Assembly: GCA_946482045.1 (NCBI GenBank)
Contig: CAMLPZ010000030.1
Span: forward strand, 1 to 22,264
Length of the DNA: 22,264 nucleotides
Direction of reading: 5' to 3'
Origin: an uncultured Asticcacaulis sp.
Lineage (GTDB): Bacteria; Pseudomonadota; Alphaproteobacteria; Caulobacterales; Caulobacteraceae
A program made the position numbers and the translations under genes. The notes under the pieces are model-generated. The model had not been told where the DNA came from and did not search any database. It worked only from the letters and a program-made list of their open reading frames with translations. Below are positions 10,223 to 17,934 of the stretch, one piece after another (positions within the stretch are counted from its first letter, which is position 1; each line of letters starts with the position of its first letter).

Positions 10223-10262
10223 AAAGGAAAAGCCTGGCCCCAAAAGGCCAGGCTTTTCCTTT
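10223..10262. terminator. Bidirectional terminator between clpB and the DinB-fold gene
   Basis: A perfect 17-bp stem (10223-10239 with 10246-10262) closes a six-base loop. T-rich sequence lies in the 3' arm on both strands. It sits between two convergent genes and can serve both. Confidence 0.9.
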
Positions 10263-10307
10263 AGTATCATTAAGGTTTATGGGGTCGCGGACCCCAAACC
10301 CCACAAG

Positions 10308-10802
10308 TCATTCGCCGTTCGACGCGATCTGCCCGCACAACCACTGCAGCCCGGCCAGGTGCTGTAGGTCGTGGCTGCACAGATAGTGGACCAGGCCGCG
10401 CAAGGTCGTGCGGCCATAATCCTCGAACTCGGCCGTACGCGACCACTGCGATAGCGAGATGGTGCCGAGCACTTCCAGTGTCTCTTCGCGCGCGATGCGG
10501 ATGGCCCGCAGCACATCCGGTGCATGGGCTTCGGCATAGGCGCGTTCGATGCGCAGGCGGTCGCCATCGACGCCAGGCAGGAAGGGGGTGTCTTCCTTCA
10601 GCGTCCGGACCAGACGGACATGATAGCCGTCGATTTCGATGTCGCGGATGTGGCAGAGCTGTTCCAGTGCTGGAAAAGGCTCGCTGGGACAGGTGTCCCA
10701 CGACGGCGGCGTCCACAGCTGATAGCCGTCGGGAATGGCCGCGTAGTGAGCTTCGAGCCGGTCCGGAAACGCGGCCAGGGCTTCGAGTGTGGCCGCGTCC
10801 AT
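10308..10802 (-). CDS. DinB/YfiT-superfamily putative metal-dependent protein
   Basis: This 164-residue protein has the four-helix DinB/YfiT-like fold. The expected metal-binding histidine triad is visible: His51 in QLCHIRDIE, and His144 and His148 in CSHDLQHLAG. Members act as thiol-dependent transferases or have no known activity; the name does not mean DNA polymerase IV. The ATG at 10802 lies four bases after the dapD stop, so the gene is the distal member of a dapD operon and its ribosome binding site lies inside the end of dapD. A bidirectional terminator closes the operon. The reaction is unknown. Confidence 0.82.
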   Translation of the reverse strand: MDAATLEALAAFPDRLEAHYAAIPDGYQLWTPPSWDTCPSEPFPALEQLCHIRDIEIDGYHVRLVRTLKEDTPFLPGVDGDRLRIERAYAEAHAPDVLRAIRIAREETLEVLGTISLSQWSRTAEFEDYGRTTLRGLVHYLCSHDLQHLAGLQWLCGQIASNGE

Positions 10803-10806
10803 GGGC

Positions 10807-11655
10807 TCAGTCTCTCAAGAGTTCGTTGATGCCGGTCTTCGAGCGCGTCTTCGCGTCGACGCGCTTGACGATGACGGCGCAATAGAGCGACGGGCCACCC
10901 TTCGGATCGGGCAATGAGCCCGGGACGACGACGCTGTAGGCCGGGACGCGGCCCATGAAGATCTCCCCCGTCGCGCGGTCGATGATCTTGGTCGACTGAC
11001 CGAGATAAACGCCCATGGACAGGACCGAGCCCTGTTCGACGATGACGCCTTCGGCGACTTCGGAACGCGCGCCGATGAAGCAGTCGTCCTCGATGATGGT
11101 CGGGGTGGCCTGCAGGGGCTCCAGAACGCCGCCGATACCGACGCCGCCCGACAGGTGGACGTTCTTGCCAATCTGGGCGCAGGAGCCGACCGTGGTCCAG
11201 GTGTCAACCATGGTGCCTTCATCGACATAGGCGCCGATATTGACGAAGGATGGCATCAGCACGACGTTCTTGGCGATATAGGCGCCGGCGCGGACAATGG
11301 CGCCTGGCACCGAACGGAAGCCGGCTTCCTGGTAATCCTTCTCGCCCCATTTGGCGAACTTGTTGGGCACCTTGTCCCAGTAGGGACCAATCGGCGCCTG
11401 TTCGAACAGGCCGCGGCCGGTGTGCATCAGCTGGTTGCCGTTGAGGCGGAAGCTGAGCAGCACGGCCTTCTTAAGCCACTCATTGGTGTGCCACTTGCCA
11501 TCCAGCTTGTCGGCGACGCGGAAGCGGCCGCAGTCAAGCAGGTCCAGGGCGCCCTGCACGGCTTCGCGGTACGGGCCGTGATACTGCGGGTTCAGTGTGT
11601 CACGCACTTCCCAGGCGGCTTCGATATCATCCTTGTAGGCGGCGAGGTCGGACAT
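10807..11655 (-). CDS. dapD: 2,3,4,5-tetrahydropyridine-2,6-dicarboxylate N-succinyltransferase
   Basis: DapD moves succinyl from succinyl-CoA to tetrahydrodipicolinate in the succinylase route to meso-diaminopimelate and lysine, feeding cell wall synthesis. The protein has the N-terminal helical domain ([19 protein letters not shown]), then a left-handed beta-helix of hexapeptide repeats with [40 protein letters not shown] and [20 protein letters not shown]. It ends with the C-terminal domain [20 protein letters not shown]. With the ATG at 11655 it is 282 residues, normal for alphaproteobacteria, and AGGA lies nine bases upstream; an ATG at 11676 is possible. It is probably co-transcribed with the DinB-fold gene. 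Confidence 0.97.
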   Translation of the reverse strand: MSDLAAYKDDIEAAWEVRDTLNPQYHGPYREAVQGALDLLDCGRFRVADKLDGKWHTNEWLKKAVLLSFRLNGNQLMHTGRGLFEQAPIGPYWDKVPNKFAKWGEKDYQEAGFRSVPGAIVRAGAYIAKNVVLMPSFVNIGAYVDEGTMVDTWTTVGSCAQIGKNVHLSGGVGIGGVLEPLQATPTIIEDDCFIGARSEVAEGVIVEQGSVLSMGVYLGQSTKIIDRATGEIFMGRVPAYSVVVPGSLPDPKGGPSLYCAVIVKRVDAKTRSKTGINELLRD

Positions 11656-11702
11656 GCGGACGGTTCCTGATTGCATTCTTGATTGTCGCGCATGGCATTA
11701 GA

Positions 11703-11745
11703 GCGCATTCCGAAAAGTGTGAAGCGGTTTTCGGAAAAAATGCGC
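11703..11745. repeat. Alphaproteobacterial REP-like hairpin element
   Basis: This 43-base element has an outer 7-bp stem (11703-11709 with 11739-11745), an inner 7-bp stem (11710-11716 with 11728-11734), an 11-base loop and a four-base bulge. Its core, CCGAAAAGTGTGAAGCGG followed by TTTTCGG, is of the short palindromic type I recall as dispersed between genes in many alphaproteobacteria. It lies in the 143-base gap upstream of dapD. Confidence 0.7.
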
Positions 11746-11798
11746 GTTAAAAGACTTTTCGATTACGCCGAATGTCAAACAGAAGTGCCCTCACACAC

Positions 11799-12653
11799 TC
11801 ATTTTTTGCCGGTCCAATCGGATCGGGCCAGGACATAACTCGTCTCGCTCAAGCGGTTTCTCGCCATGAAGGCGCTGATGCTTTCATAGGTCGCCGTCTC
11901 GATCTCGCCCTTTTGGTCGTCAAGGTTCAGGCGCGGATCGACCATGGGGCCAAAGACGCGCGTGAACAGCCCGGTCTTGACTGGCGTCGCCTGAAAGTGC
12001 GCCTTCAGGTTGGCCTTGACCTGGGCATAGGAGTCCGTCTGCCAGGCCGAAGCCGCGATCACGTCGAGGACGAATTCGGTGCAGTTCTGGCGGGAGGAAT
12101 CGAAGGGACTGGAGACCAGGGAATAGTCCGCTACGTGCATCTTCGTATAGATGGGTGAAGCAATGGTCGCCATCAGCCGGCGCTGCATTTCGGGCGTTGG
12201 AATAATGACGGCAACATCGTCTTCGGCGGCGGCCGAGATGAAGTCGATCGGGAAGTCCTGCTTCAGGTAAGACCGCGTGATGGGCACGGTCTTGCCATCG
12301 CCCTGATAGAGGTTGTGGACGGCGTAACCCTTGTAGGTCTTGCCATCGGCGCCCTTGACCTCGCTGTAGAACCAGAAGGCGCCGTGGGTATAGCGGATAC
12401 GCTCGGGCAGCTTTGAACGCGGCCGGCCGGTGCGGAAGACGATGGCCAGGCGGGCGTGACGCGCCGCCAGGTCGCGTTCGATTTGCTTGGCGAAGGCGGC
12501 GTTCAGCGCGGCGGGGCGCCAGTCCTTCGTCTTGCCGCCTGAGTCCGCAACCGGTTGGGCTTGCGACTCACGCGGCGCATCCCAATTGTTCAACTCCTGA
12601 GCAATGGCGGGCTGGGTTGCCAGCATCGCCGCCACGACCAGAAAGACGCGCAT
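11799..12653 (-). CDS. DUF2145-family exported protein, possible permuted NlpC/P60-like enzyme
   Basis: This 284-residue protein has the signal peptide MRVFLVVAAMLATQPAIAQ, so it should be periplasmic or secreted. The mature part resembles DUF2145 proteins: LAIVFRTGR, then RYTHGAFWFYSEV, DDVAVIIPTPEMQRRL, DYSLVSSPFDSSRQNC and TEFVLDVIAAS. A conserved-looking His90 before Cys191 in a QNCTEFV setting recalls circularly permuted papain-like (NlpC/P60, YiiX/LRAT-like) enzymes, where the His precedes the Cys. That catalytic reading is my inference. The ATG at 12653 overlaps the TGA of the upstream small exported protein by one base, a sign of translational coupling. The 32 extra residues of the longer frame are a shadow of that gene. 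Confidence 0.8.
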   Translation of the reverse strand: MRVFLVVAAMLATQPAIAQELNNWDAPRESQAQPVADSGGKTKDWRPAALNAAFAKQIERDLAARHARLAIVFRTGRPRSKLPERIRYTHGAFWFYSEVKGADGKTYKGYAVHNLYQGDGKTVPITRSYLKQDFPIDFISAAAEDDVAVIIPTPEMQRRLMATIASPIYTKMHVADYSLVSSPFDSSRQNCTEFVLDVIAASAWQTDSYAQVKANLKAHFQATPVKTGLFTRVFGPMVDPRLNLDDQKGEIETATYESISAFMARNRLSETSYVLARSDWTGKK

Positions 12654-12982
12654 CACCTCTTGTCCGCTGTATCGTAGGGGACTTGGGGCGCGGGCTGCGC
12701 CATAACGGTTTCGGGCGAGATTTCCAGCGGGCCATTGGCTTCGTCCCACACGGTCTGGCCGGAGTCGCGGATAGCTGCGCCACCGCTTTCGGCAACTGTG
12801 CCAACCGCCACGAACGGCAGGGCGACGACGCCGATCACAACCTTGACGCCGGCTTCGGCGAGTTGCGCAGTGGCGACGACGGAATCGCCGGACGCCTTGG
12901 ACACATTACCGACGCTGTCCTGGGCAGAGGCGGGGGCGGCCACCAGTGCAGCCGCGATCGTATAACAAACCAGACGCTTCAT
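12653..12982 (-). CDS. Small exported partner of the DUF2145 protein
   Basis: This 109-residue protein has the signal peptide MKRLVCYTIAAALVAAPASA. A Ser/Val/Ala-rich amphipathic region follows, then a hydrophobic stretch KVVIGVVALPFVAVGTVAE that could insert in or lie on a membrane, then WDEANGPLEIS and a Pro-rich tail. I recall similar small exported proteins encoded next to DUF2145 genes in other proteobacteria, but cannot verify it here. The ATG at 12982 lies six bases after AGGAG; the ATG at 12988 directly abuts that site and is unlikely. The gene is first in a two-gene unit and lies directly behind a tandem palindromic operator. Function unknown. Confidence 0.75.
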   Translation of the reverse strand: MKRLVCYTIAAALVAAPASAQDSVGNVSKASGDSVVATAQLAEAGVKVVIGVVALPFVAVGTVAESGGAAIRDSGQTVWDEANGPLEISPETVMAQPAPQVPYDTADKR

Positions 12983-12994
12983 AATCATCTCCTG

Positions 12995-13021
12995 TGAACG
13001 ATGTTCAATGAACTTCGTTCA
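12995..13021. promoter_or_regulatory. Tandem palindromic operator upstream of the DUF2145 unit
   Basis: Two 13-base palindromes of the form TGAAC-N3-GTTCA (12995-13007 and 13009-13021) are separated by one base. Together they form a 27-base near-perfect dyad about position 13008, with one mismatched pair. The element ends one base before the ribosome binding site of the 109-residue protein gene. This is typical of a site for a dimeric repressor such as a TetR-type protein. No such regulator gene is in the window. Confidence 0.65.
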
Positions 13022-13047
13022 AGATGACGTGGGCGTCAAGTTAAATT

Positions 13048-13701
13048 TTAACCATTACCGAAGGACTGCAGGAAGGCCTTGAGCGAAGGACTTCGGAAAT
13101 CGACGAAATCGTCTGTGTTTTCCAATGCTTTTGGGCCGACGAGGACCGTCTTCATGCCCAGGCCGTAGGCGGGCTTGAGATTGCGCGGGCTGTCCTCGAA
13201 AAAGACCGTGTCGGCTGAGTCGACGACGTGAGCCTTCATCATCAGCTCAAACGTGGCCAGCGACGGCTTTGGGATGAAGTTGGCGTGTTCGAGATGAAAG
13301 ATGCCATCGAACAGGTGGCCCATGTCCATCTTGGTCAGCAACCGGCCGGCGTGGAAGCTGTCGCCGTTGGTGAAGACGATTTTGCGGCCGGGCAGCGCCT
13401 TGATCAGGTCGTTCAGCTCGGGGTCGGGGTTGAGGCTGTCGAGTGAGACGTCGTGGACTTCGTCGAGGAAGCGGCGCGGTTCGACCCCGTGGTGGGCCAT
13501 CAGGCCGGCCAGGGTGGTGCCGTGTTCGTTGAGGTAGCGTTTCTGGAGGGCGTAGGCTTCGTCACGGCTGAGCCCGGTTTCGCGTGCCACGAAAGCCGAC
13601 ATGCGGCGTTCGACCAGCGCCATGACCTCGCATTCGTGCGGGTATAGGGTGTTGTCGAGGTCGAACAGCCAGGTGGTGATATGGGCGAGATCGGGGTGCA
13701 T
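13048..13701 (-). CDS. HAD-family pyrimidine 5'-nucleotidase-like phosphatase
   Basis: This 217-residue cytosolic protein belongs to the haloacid dehalogenase superfamily, SDT1/pyrimidine 5'-nucleotidase group. Motif I is WLFDLDNTLYP, with the Asp nucleophile and the acid/base Asp two residues on. Motif II is IVFTNGDSFH, motif III the Lys in FIPKPSLATF, and motif IV FFEDSPRNLKPA. A helical cap lies between motifs I and II. Such enzymes remove phosphate from UMP/CMP and modified pyrimidine nucleotides; exact substrate here is not shown. The ATG at 13701 follows a GGAG/GGGG-rich stretch. It lies downstream of argB on the same strand across 240 bases that hold an inverted repeat pair. Confidence 0.9.
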   Translation of the reverse strand: MHPDLAHITTWLFDLDNTLYPHECEVMALVERRMSAFVARETGLSRDEAYALQKRYLNEHGTTLAGLMAHHGVEPRRFLDEVHDVSLDSLNPDPELNDLIKALPGRKIVFTNGDSFHAGRLLTKMDMGHLFDGIFHLEHANFIPKPSLATFELMMKAHVVDSADTVFFEDSPRNLKPAYGLGMKTVLVGPKALENTDDFVDFRSPSLKAFLQSFGNG

Positions 13702-13708
13702 AATCTTA

Positions 13709-13783
13709 TCCCCTCTCCCCGCTTAAGGGGTATAGCGCCAGCGAAAGTATAGCTTTCGCAAGCGATGGGCTAGGGTGAGGGGC
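13709..13783 (+). repeat. Intergenic repeat, copy A
   Basis: About 75 bases running from CCCCTCTCCCCGC to CTAGGGTGAGGGGC, with an internal 7-bp hairpin (GCGAAAG / CTTTCGC). Copy B at 13864-13937 is the same sequence inverted, with about six differences, i.e. roughly 92% identity. Confidence 0.9.
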
Positions 13784-13863
13784 TAAGATCAGTGAAACAG
13801 CAAAGGTCATAGTTGTTTTTGCACCTAAGAACCGCAGGCCATGACTCGTGGCTGCGGGCGATT

Positions 13864-13937
13864 GCCCCTCACCCTAATCCATCGCTTGCGAAGCTATACT
13901 TTCGCTGGCGCTATACCCCGCAAGCGGAGAGAGGGGA
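13864..13937 (-). repeat. Intergenic repeat, copy B (inverted)
   Basis: Inverted copy of 13709-13783. One base is missing in the internal hairpin. With copy A and the 80-base spacer it could fold as a stem of over 60 base pairs in any transcript passing from argB into the HAD gene. Confidence 0.9.
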
Positions 13938-13941
13938 CTGG

Positions 13942-14874
13942 TTAGTCCGCCTTGATCAAGGTTCCGGCGCCGTGTTCGGTGAACAGTTCGACCAGCATGG
14001 CGTGCGGGCGGCGGCCATCGAGGATGACGACGGCTTCGACGCCCGATTCGACCGCGGCGATGGCGGTTTCAAGCTTCGGGATCATGCCGCCGACAGCGAC
14101 ACCCGATTCGATCAGGCCGCGCGCTTCCGAAATCGTCAACTGGCGGATCAGTTCCTTGTTCTCGTCGAGTACGCCCACCACGTCGGTCAGCAGCAGCATG
14201 CGCTTGGCATTGAGCTTACCCGCCACGGCGCCCGCTACGGTGTCGGCATTGATGTTGAAGGTCTGGCCTTCGTCGGAGACGCCGATCGGCGCGATAACCG
14301 GCACATAGTCGTGTTCGGTGTCGTTGATGAGGGTGCGGATCAGCTTGTCGTCGATGCGTTTGGGTTCGCCGACGAAGCCCAGGTCGACGACCTGTTCGAT
14401 CATGCTGTCCGGGTCCTTCTTGAGGCGTGTGGCCTTTTCGACGGTGAGAAGACCTGCGTCCTTGCCCGACAGGCCGACGCCGCGCACATCGGCCTCAGAG
14501 CCGGCGCGGGTGATCCAGTTGGCGATTTCCTTGTTGACGGCGCCCGACAGGACCATTTCGGCGATTTCCATGGTGGCGTCGTCGGTGACGCGCAGGCCGT
14601 CGACGAAGGTCGACTTGACACCGGCCCGGCCAAGCATGGCCGAGATCTGCGGCCCGCCGCCGTGGACGACCACAGGATGAATGCCCAGCAGTTTCAGGAG
14701 AACAATGTCAGAAGCGAACAGTTTGGCGGTGGCTTCTTCGCCCATGGCGTGGCCGCCGTATTTGATCACGACGATTTCGCGGTCGTAGATCTGGATATAA
14801 GGCAGGGCCTCGGCGAGCGTCTTAGCGGTGGCCCAGCCTTTTTCTTCTTCTTGGTTATCCGGGGATAGGCTCAG
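13942..14874 (-). CDS. argB: Acetylglutamate kinase, apparent CTG start
   Basis: ArgB phosphorylates N-acetylglutamate in arginine synthesis. The kinase core is clear: [62 protein letters not shown] and a C-terminal [15 protein letters not shown]. The in-frame GTG at 14769 would start in the first core strand. The frame is open upstream and encodes [20 protein letters not shown], the N-terminal helix of the arginine-inhibited hexameric ArgB type, so the true start is farther up. No ATG, GTG or TTG exists there in any frame. A CTG at 14874 gives 310 residues beginning [14 protein letters not shown], the expected length, after AAAGGGG. That site sits partly in a CGCCCC-GAAA-GGGGCG hairpin. Gene identity is certain; the CTG start is inferred. 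Confidence 0.93.
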   Translation of the reverse strand: MSLSPDNQEEEKGWATAKTLAEALPYIQIYDREIVVIKYGGHAMGEEATAKLFASDIVLLKLLGIHPVVVHGGGPQISAMLGRAGVKSTFVDGLRVTDDATMEIAEMVLSGAVNKEIANWITRAGSEADVRGVGLSGKDAGLLTVEKATRLKKDPDSMIEQVVDLGFVGEPKRIDDKLIRTLINDTEHDYVPVIAPIGVSDEGQTFNINADTVAGAVAGKLNAKRMLLLTDVVGVLDENKELIRQLTISEARGLIESGVAVGGMIPKLETAIAAVESGVEAVVILDGRRPHAMLVELFTEHGAGTLIKAD

Positions 14875-14916
14875 GCGCGCCCCTTTCGGGGCGAGGCGCG
14901 TATTTGTCTCGGGGGG

Positions 14917-14937
14917 TGTGGGGGGGGGCCCCCCACA
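14917..14937. repeat. G-run/C-run inverted repeat upstream of argB
   Basis: A perfect 9-bp inverted repeat (TGTGGGGGG at 14917-14925, CCCCCCACA at 14929-14937) around three G. It lies between the engB terminator and the argB start and would fall in or near the argB leader. Confidence 0.7.
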
Positions 14938-14949
14938 AAACTGTCTTTT

Positions 14950-14994
14950 CCTAAAAATAAGCCCCGCCCTTTAGGGGCGAGGCTTATTTTTAGG
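14950..14994 (-). terminator. Terminator after engB
   Basis: A perfect 14-bp outer stem (14950-14963 with 14981-14994), with a further GC inner stem of about five pairs across one mismatch. T-rich sequence (TTATTTTTAGG) lies in the 3' arm. It follows engB by about 40 bases on the minus strand; the symmetry would let it act on both strands. Confidence 0.8.
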
Positions 14995-15034
14995 ATAGGG
15001 AAATCTTGGGGCGGCAGGCGCCACACCCTGGTCT

Positions 15035-15682
15035 TTATATCGCGATCCCGCAAACGGTCATGATCTCGGCCCGCAACTCAGCAATCCCCAAACCGGTTTC
15101 CGAAGACGTTGCCAAAACGACCGGGTGCGCGGCAGGACGCTTGCGGATGCCTTCGGATACCGCGGCCTGAACCTTGGCCAGTTCCGCCGGTTTGATCTTA
15201 TCGGCCTTGGTCAGCACGATCTGATAGCTGACGGCGGCGACATCGAGGGCATCCATCGGCTCCTTGTCCACTTCTTTCAGCCCATGGCGGGCGTCGATCA
15301 GCAGATAGGCACGGTGGAGGTTCGGCCGGCCGCGCAGGTAAGCCTTGCCGAGATTCTGGAACTTCTTGACCGTGTCCTTGGACGCCTTGGCCCAGCCATA
15401 GCCCGGCAGGTCAACCAGGTGCAGGGCGTCGTCGACGCGGAAAAAGTTGACCTCACGCGTGCGGCCCGGTTCGTTCGAGGCCCGCGCAAGCGCTTTCATG
15501 CCGACAAGCGCATTGATCAGGCTCGACTTGCCGACATTGGACCGCCCGGCGAAGGTGACCTCGGGCAGGGCGCTGTCCGGCAGTTGCTCGACCTTGGCCG
15601 CCCCCATGATGAAGGTGGCGGGGCGCGCAAACAGCACGCGCGCCCGCTCTAAGGTTTCCGGATCGTAGAGGTCCTCGCTCAC
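15035..15682 (-). CDS. engB: Ribosome biogenesis GTPase EngB (YihA/YsxC)
   Basis: EngB is an essential small GTPase needed for maturation of the 50S subunit. The 215 residues hold all G motifs: G1 [10 protein letters not shown]2 around the Thr in [10 protein letters not shown]3 DLPGYG, G4 TKAD and G5 TSS. The start is GTG at 15682, overlapping the yidC stop in a GTGA arrangement, so translation is probably coupled. It is the last gene of the rnpA-yidC-engB run and is followed by a strong hairpin terminator. Length is normal for the family. Confidence 0.96.
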   Translation of the reverse strand: MSEDLYDPETLERARVLFARPATFIMGAAKVEQLPDSALPEVTFAGRSNVGKSSLINALVGMKALARASNEPGRTREVNFFRVDDALHLVDLPGYGWAKASKDTVKKFQNLGKAYLRGRPNLHRAYLLIDARHGLKEVDKEPMDALDVAAVSYQIVLTKADKIKPAELAKVQAAVSEGIRKRPAAHPVVLATSSETGLGIAELRAEIMTVCGIAI

Positions 15683-17535
15683 GCGGCCTTCTTTTCGGCC
15701 TTGCCGGTGATCTTGGCGATGAACTCATCGAGCGGGTTGTCGACCTTCAGGCGCTTGTAGATCAGGTACTGCTGGAGGATCGTCAGGATGTTGCTCCAGA
15801 AGTAGTAAATCATCAGGCCGATGGCCAGTTGCGAGAAGAAGAAGATCATGATCAGCGGCATGAAGGCCATCATGCGCTTCTGCATCGGATCGATACCGGC
15901 CATCGGCGTCATTTCCTGGCTGGCCCACATGCTGAGGCCGTAAAGGATGGCGATCGGACCGATGTGCAGCGGACCGGCCAGGATGCCCCCGATGAGCGGC
16001 ACGGTCGCCGGATCGAAGGGCAGGAGGCCGAACAGGTTGATGATGGTCAGGGGGTCGGGCGCCGACAGGTCCTTGATCCAGCCAAAGAAGGGCGCGTGAC
16101 GCATGTCGATCGACATCTGCAGCACCTTGAACAGGCAGATGAAGACAGGGATCTGCAGCAGCATCGGCAGACAGCCGCCGAGGCCGGCCATCGGATTGAC
16201 CTTCTCCTCCTGGTACAGCTTCATCGTCGCTTCCTGCTGCTTCTGCATGTCATCAGGGAACTTCTTCTTGATGGCATCCAGCTTCGGCTGGAGACGCTGC
16301 TGGACATGGCGCAGCTTGGTCATCTGCTCATAGGAGCGGTGCGCCAGCGGATAGAAGGCGACCTTCACGATAACGGTCAGGGCCAGGATGGCCAGGCCCA
16401 TATTGCCGATCGCCTTGTACAGCCAGTTCAGCAACAGGTAGAAGGGATAGGTAATGAACTCGAGCGAACCCCAGTCAACGGCGTACTTGAAGCGCGGAAT
16501 GCCCAGCGTCTTCTCATAGGCCTTGAGCTGGTCGTCGTGCTTGGCGCCGGCGAAGATGTGTGACGTGCTGTTCCACATTTGGCCGGCCGGGACGGTAATC
16601 GAATTGGCGGCGGCATAGCCGGCAGTGAAGGTTGGGGTTCCGTTGACGGTGTCGGAACGCGTGCGATAGTTGACACCCTGCTTCTGATCCGGGATCACAG
16701 CCGCCATCCAGTATTCTTCGGTGATGGCGTACCAGCCACCGGTCGTCGAACCTTCACGGAAGTCCTTGCCCTTGACCAGTTCGTGGAACTTCGACTGATT
16801 GGTGAGGTACCTGCCCTTGCTGCAATCCTCCTGCGTTTTGCAGAAGGTCGCCATCGTGCCCTGGTGGACATAGTCGCCTGAGGTCGAGCGCTTGGGCGCC
16901 GTGTTGCGGACGACCATGGCGTAAGGGGCGAAGGTCGCGGGCCCGGTGCTGCGGTTGATTACGCGGTCGGCCTGGGTGATCATATAGTTTTCGTCGATGC
17001 TGAGCGTGCGTTCGAAACGCAGGCCATTGCCGGCGTCATGGACCAGCACGACCGGCTTGCCGACACTGAGAACGCTGCCTGAACCGACGGTCCAGACCGT
17101 ATCCGGTGTGGGCGCGCCAGCTACGTTCTGCATGTTGAAGCCAGAACGGACATATTGCGCGTCCTTGGTACCGGCAGGCTTAAGCAGAGTGACCGTGTCC
17201 TTGCCACCGAGCTTCTGCAGATACTTCACCAGGTGCAGATCGTCGATCACCGCGCCTTTGAGTGCGATCGAGCCCTTGACCGACGGCGTGTCGATCGGCA
17301 CGCGCGGTGAACTGGCCAGGGCCTGCTGGACGGTCAGCGTGGTCGGCGCCGTGGCGGGCAGACCGGCAGCGATATTGGCGGCCGAGGAGCTGGACGCGGC
17401 GGCAGCGGCGACCTGGGCTGCGGCTTGCTTCTGCTTCTGCTGGGGACCGAGGACGAAGAACTGATAGCCGAACAGCAAAACCATGCTGGCGATCAGGAAA
17501 TAGATCATATTGCGGTTGTCGTCGGTGTTGTTCAT
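15679..17535 (-). CDS. yidC: Membrane protein insertase YidC
   Basis: YidC inserts and folds inner-membrane proteins, alone or with SecYEG. The 618 residues show the Gram-negative layout: an N-terminal membrane anchor (about 10-29), an Ala/Ser/Gln-rich linker, a large periplasmic beta-sandwich domain (about 80-345), then the five-segment core beginning near [20 protein letters not shown]. Lys391, in [10 protein letters not shown], occupies the place of the conserved positive charge in the hydrophilic groove. The amphipathic segment [20 protein letters not shown] follows. The ATG overlaps the rnpA stop by four bases (ATGA), so there is no yidD between them. The stop overlaps engB. Confidence 0.97.
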   Translation of the reverse strand: MNNTDDNRNMIYFLIASMVLLFGYQFFVLGPQQKQKQAAAQVAAAAASSSSAANIAAGLPATAPTTLTVQQALASSPRVPIDTPSVKGSIALKGAVIDDLHLVKYLQKLGGKDTVTLLKPAGTKDAQYVRSGFNMQNVAGAPTPDTVWTVGSGSVLSVGKPVVLVHDAGNGLRFERTLSIDENYMITQADRVINRSTGPATFAPYAMVVRNTAPKRSTSGDYVHQGTMATFCKTQEDCSKGRYLTNQSKFHELVKGKDFREGSTTGGWYAITEEYWMAAVIPDQKQGVNYRTRSDTVNGTPTFTAGYAAANSITVPAGQMWNSTSHIFAGAKHDDQLKAYEKTLGIPRFKYAVDWGSLEFITYPFYLLLNWLYKAIGNMGLAILALTVIVKVAFYPLAHRSYEQMTKLRHVQQRLQPKLDAIKKKFPDDMQKQQEATMKLYQEEKVNPMAGLGGCLPMLLQIPVFICLFKVLQMSIDMRHAPFFGWIKDLSAPDPLTIINLFGLLPFDPATVPLIGGILAGPLHIGPIAILYGLSMWASQEMTPMAGIDPMQKRMMAFMPLIMIFFFSQLAIGLMIYYFWSNILTILQQYLIYKRLKVDNPLDEFIAKITGKAEKKAA

Positions 17536-17915
17536 CGAACGGTCTTTTCCGGGTTAACGCTTTTGGATGCTGAATTCGGGCGCGCCAGCCTTATCAGGGC
17601 CGCTTTGACATCGTCAAGCAAACCCTGCCAGTCGCGGTCCACCGTGCCGGCGCGGGCGATGAATACGTAGTCGTGGCAGGGCAAGGCGTATAGAGGAAGG
17701 AGGGCTTCAGCGGCTTCGCGCAGGCGGCGCTTTGCGCGATTGCGCGTCACGGCGTTGCCGATCTTCTTCGTCGCGGTGAAACCGACGCGAATCTGTGCCC
17801 CGGCATCGTTGTTGTCTTCGCGTCGGCGCGCCTGAACGACGACGACGCCACGCGCCTGGTATGGCGCCTTGGCGGCGGCCAGGAAGTCGGCGCGGATCTT
17901 GAGACGGGGGATCAT
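17532..17915 (-). CDS. rnpA: Ribonuclease P protein component
   Basis: RnpA is the protein subunit that helps RNase P RNA bind precursor tRNA and metal ions during 5' end processing. The signature is GFTATKKIGNAVTRNRAKRR, with the RNR box, following the N-terminal strand IPRLKIRADFLAAA. I use the ATG at 17915 (127 residues). The longer frame to 17948 would run through the stem-loop between rpmH and rnpA and adds residues without homology. No strong Shine-Dalgarno is visible. The 3' end overlaps yidC by four bases. Confidence 0.95.
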   Translation of the reverse strand: MIPRLKIRADFLAAAKAPYQARGVVVVQARRREDNNDAGAQIRVGFTATKKIGNAVTRNRAKRRLREAAEALLPLYALPCHDYVFIARAGTVDRDWQGLLDDVKAALIRLARPNSASKSVNPEKTVR

Positions 17916-17934
17916 GGGTGAGGCTACATACAGA

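Noticed and set aside
10308..10802. Reading the DinB-fold gene as DNA polymerase IV
   Set aside because: The protein is a small four-helix DinB/YfiT-type with a His triad, unrelated to the polymerase despite the shared name.
12995..13021. LexA (SOS) box, because of the GAAC/GTTC words
   Set aside because: The alphaproteobacterial box is GTTC-N7-GTTC; here the direct GTTC words are ten bases apart, so the spacing does not fit.
14769..14769. GTG as start of argB
   Set aside because: It removes the conserved N-terminal helix and begins inside the first core strand, with no ribosome site; the coding frame continues upstream.
13813..14868. 351-residue plus-strand open frame opposite argB
   Set aside because: It is the complement of argB and begins in the inverted repeat; no ribosome site or family motif.
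14917..14937. G-run as a sequencing error hiding an ATG start for argB
   Set aside because: The region between the run and the core frame contains no ATG, GTG or TTG in any frame, so an indel in the run would not reveal a sensible start nearby.
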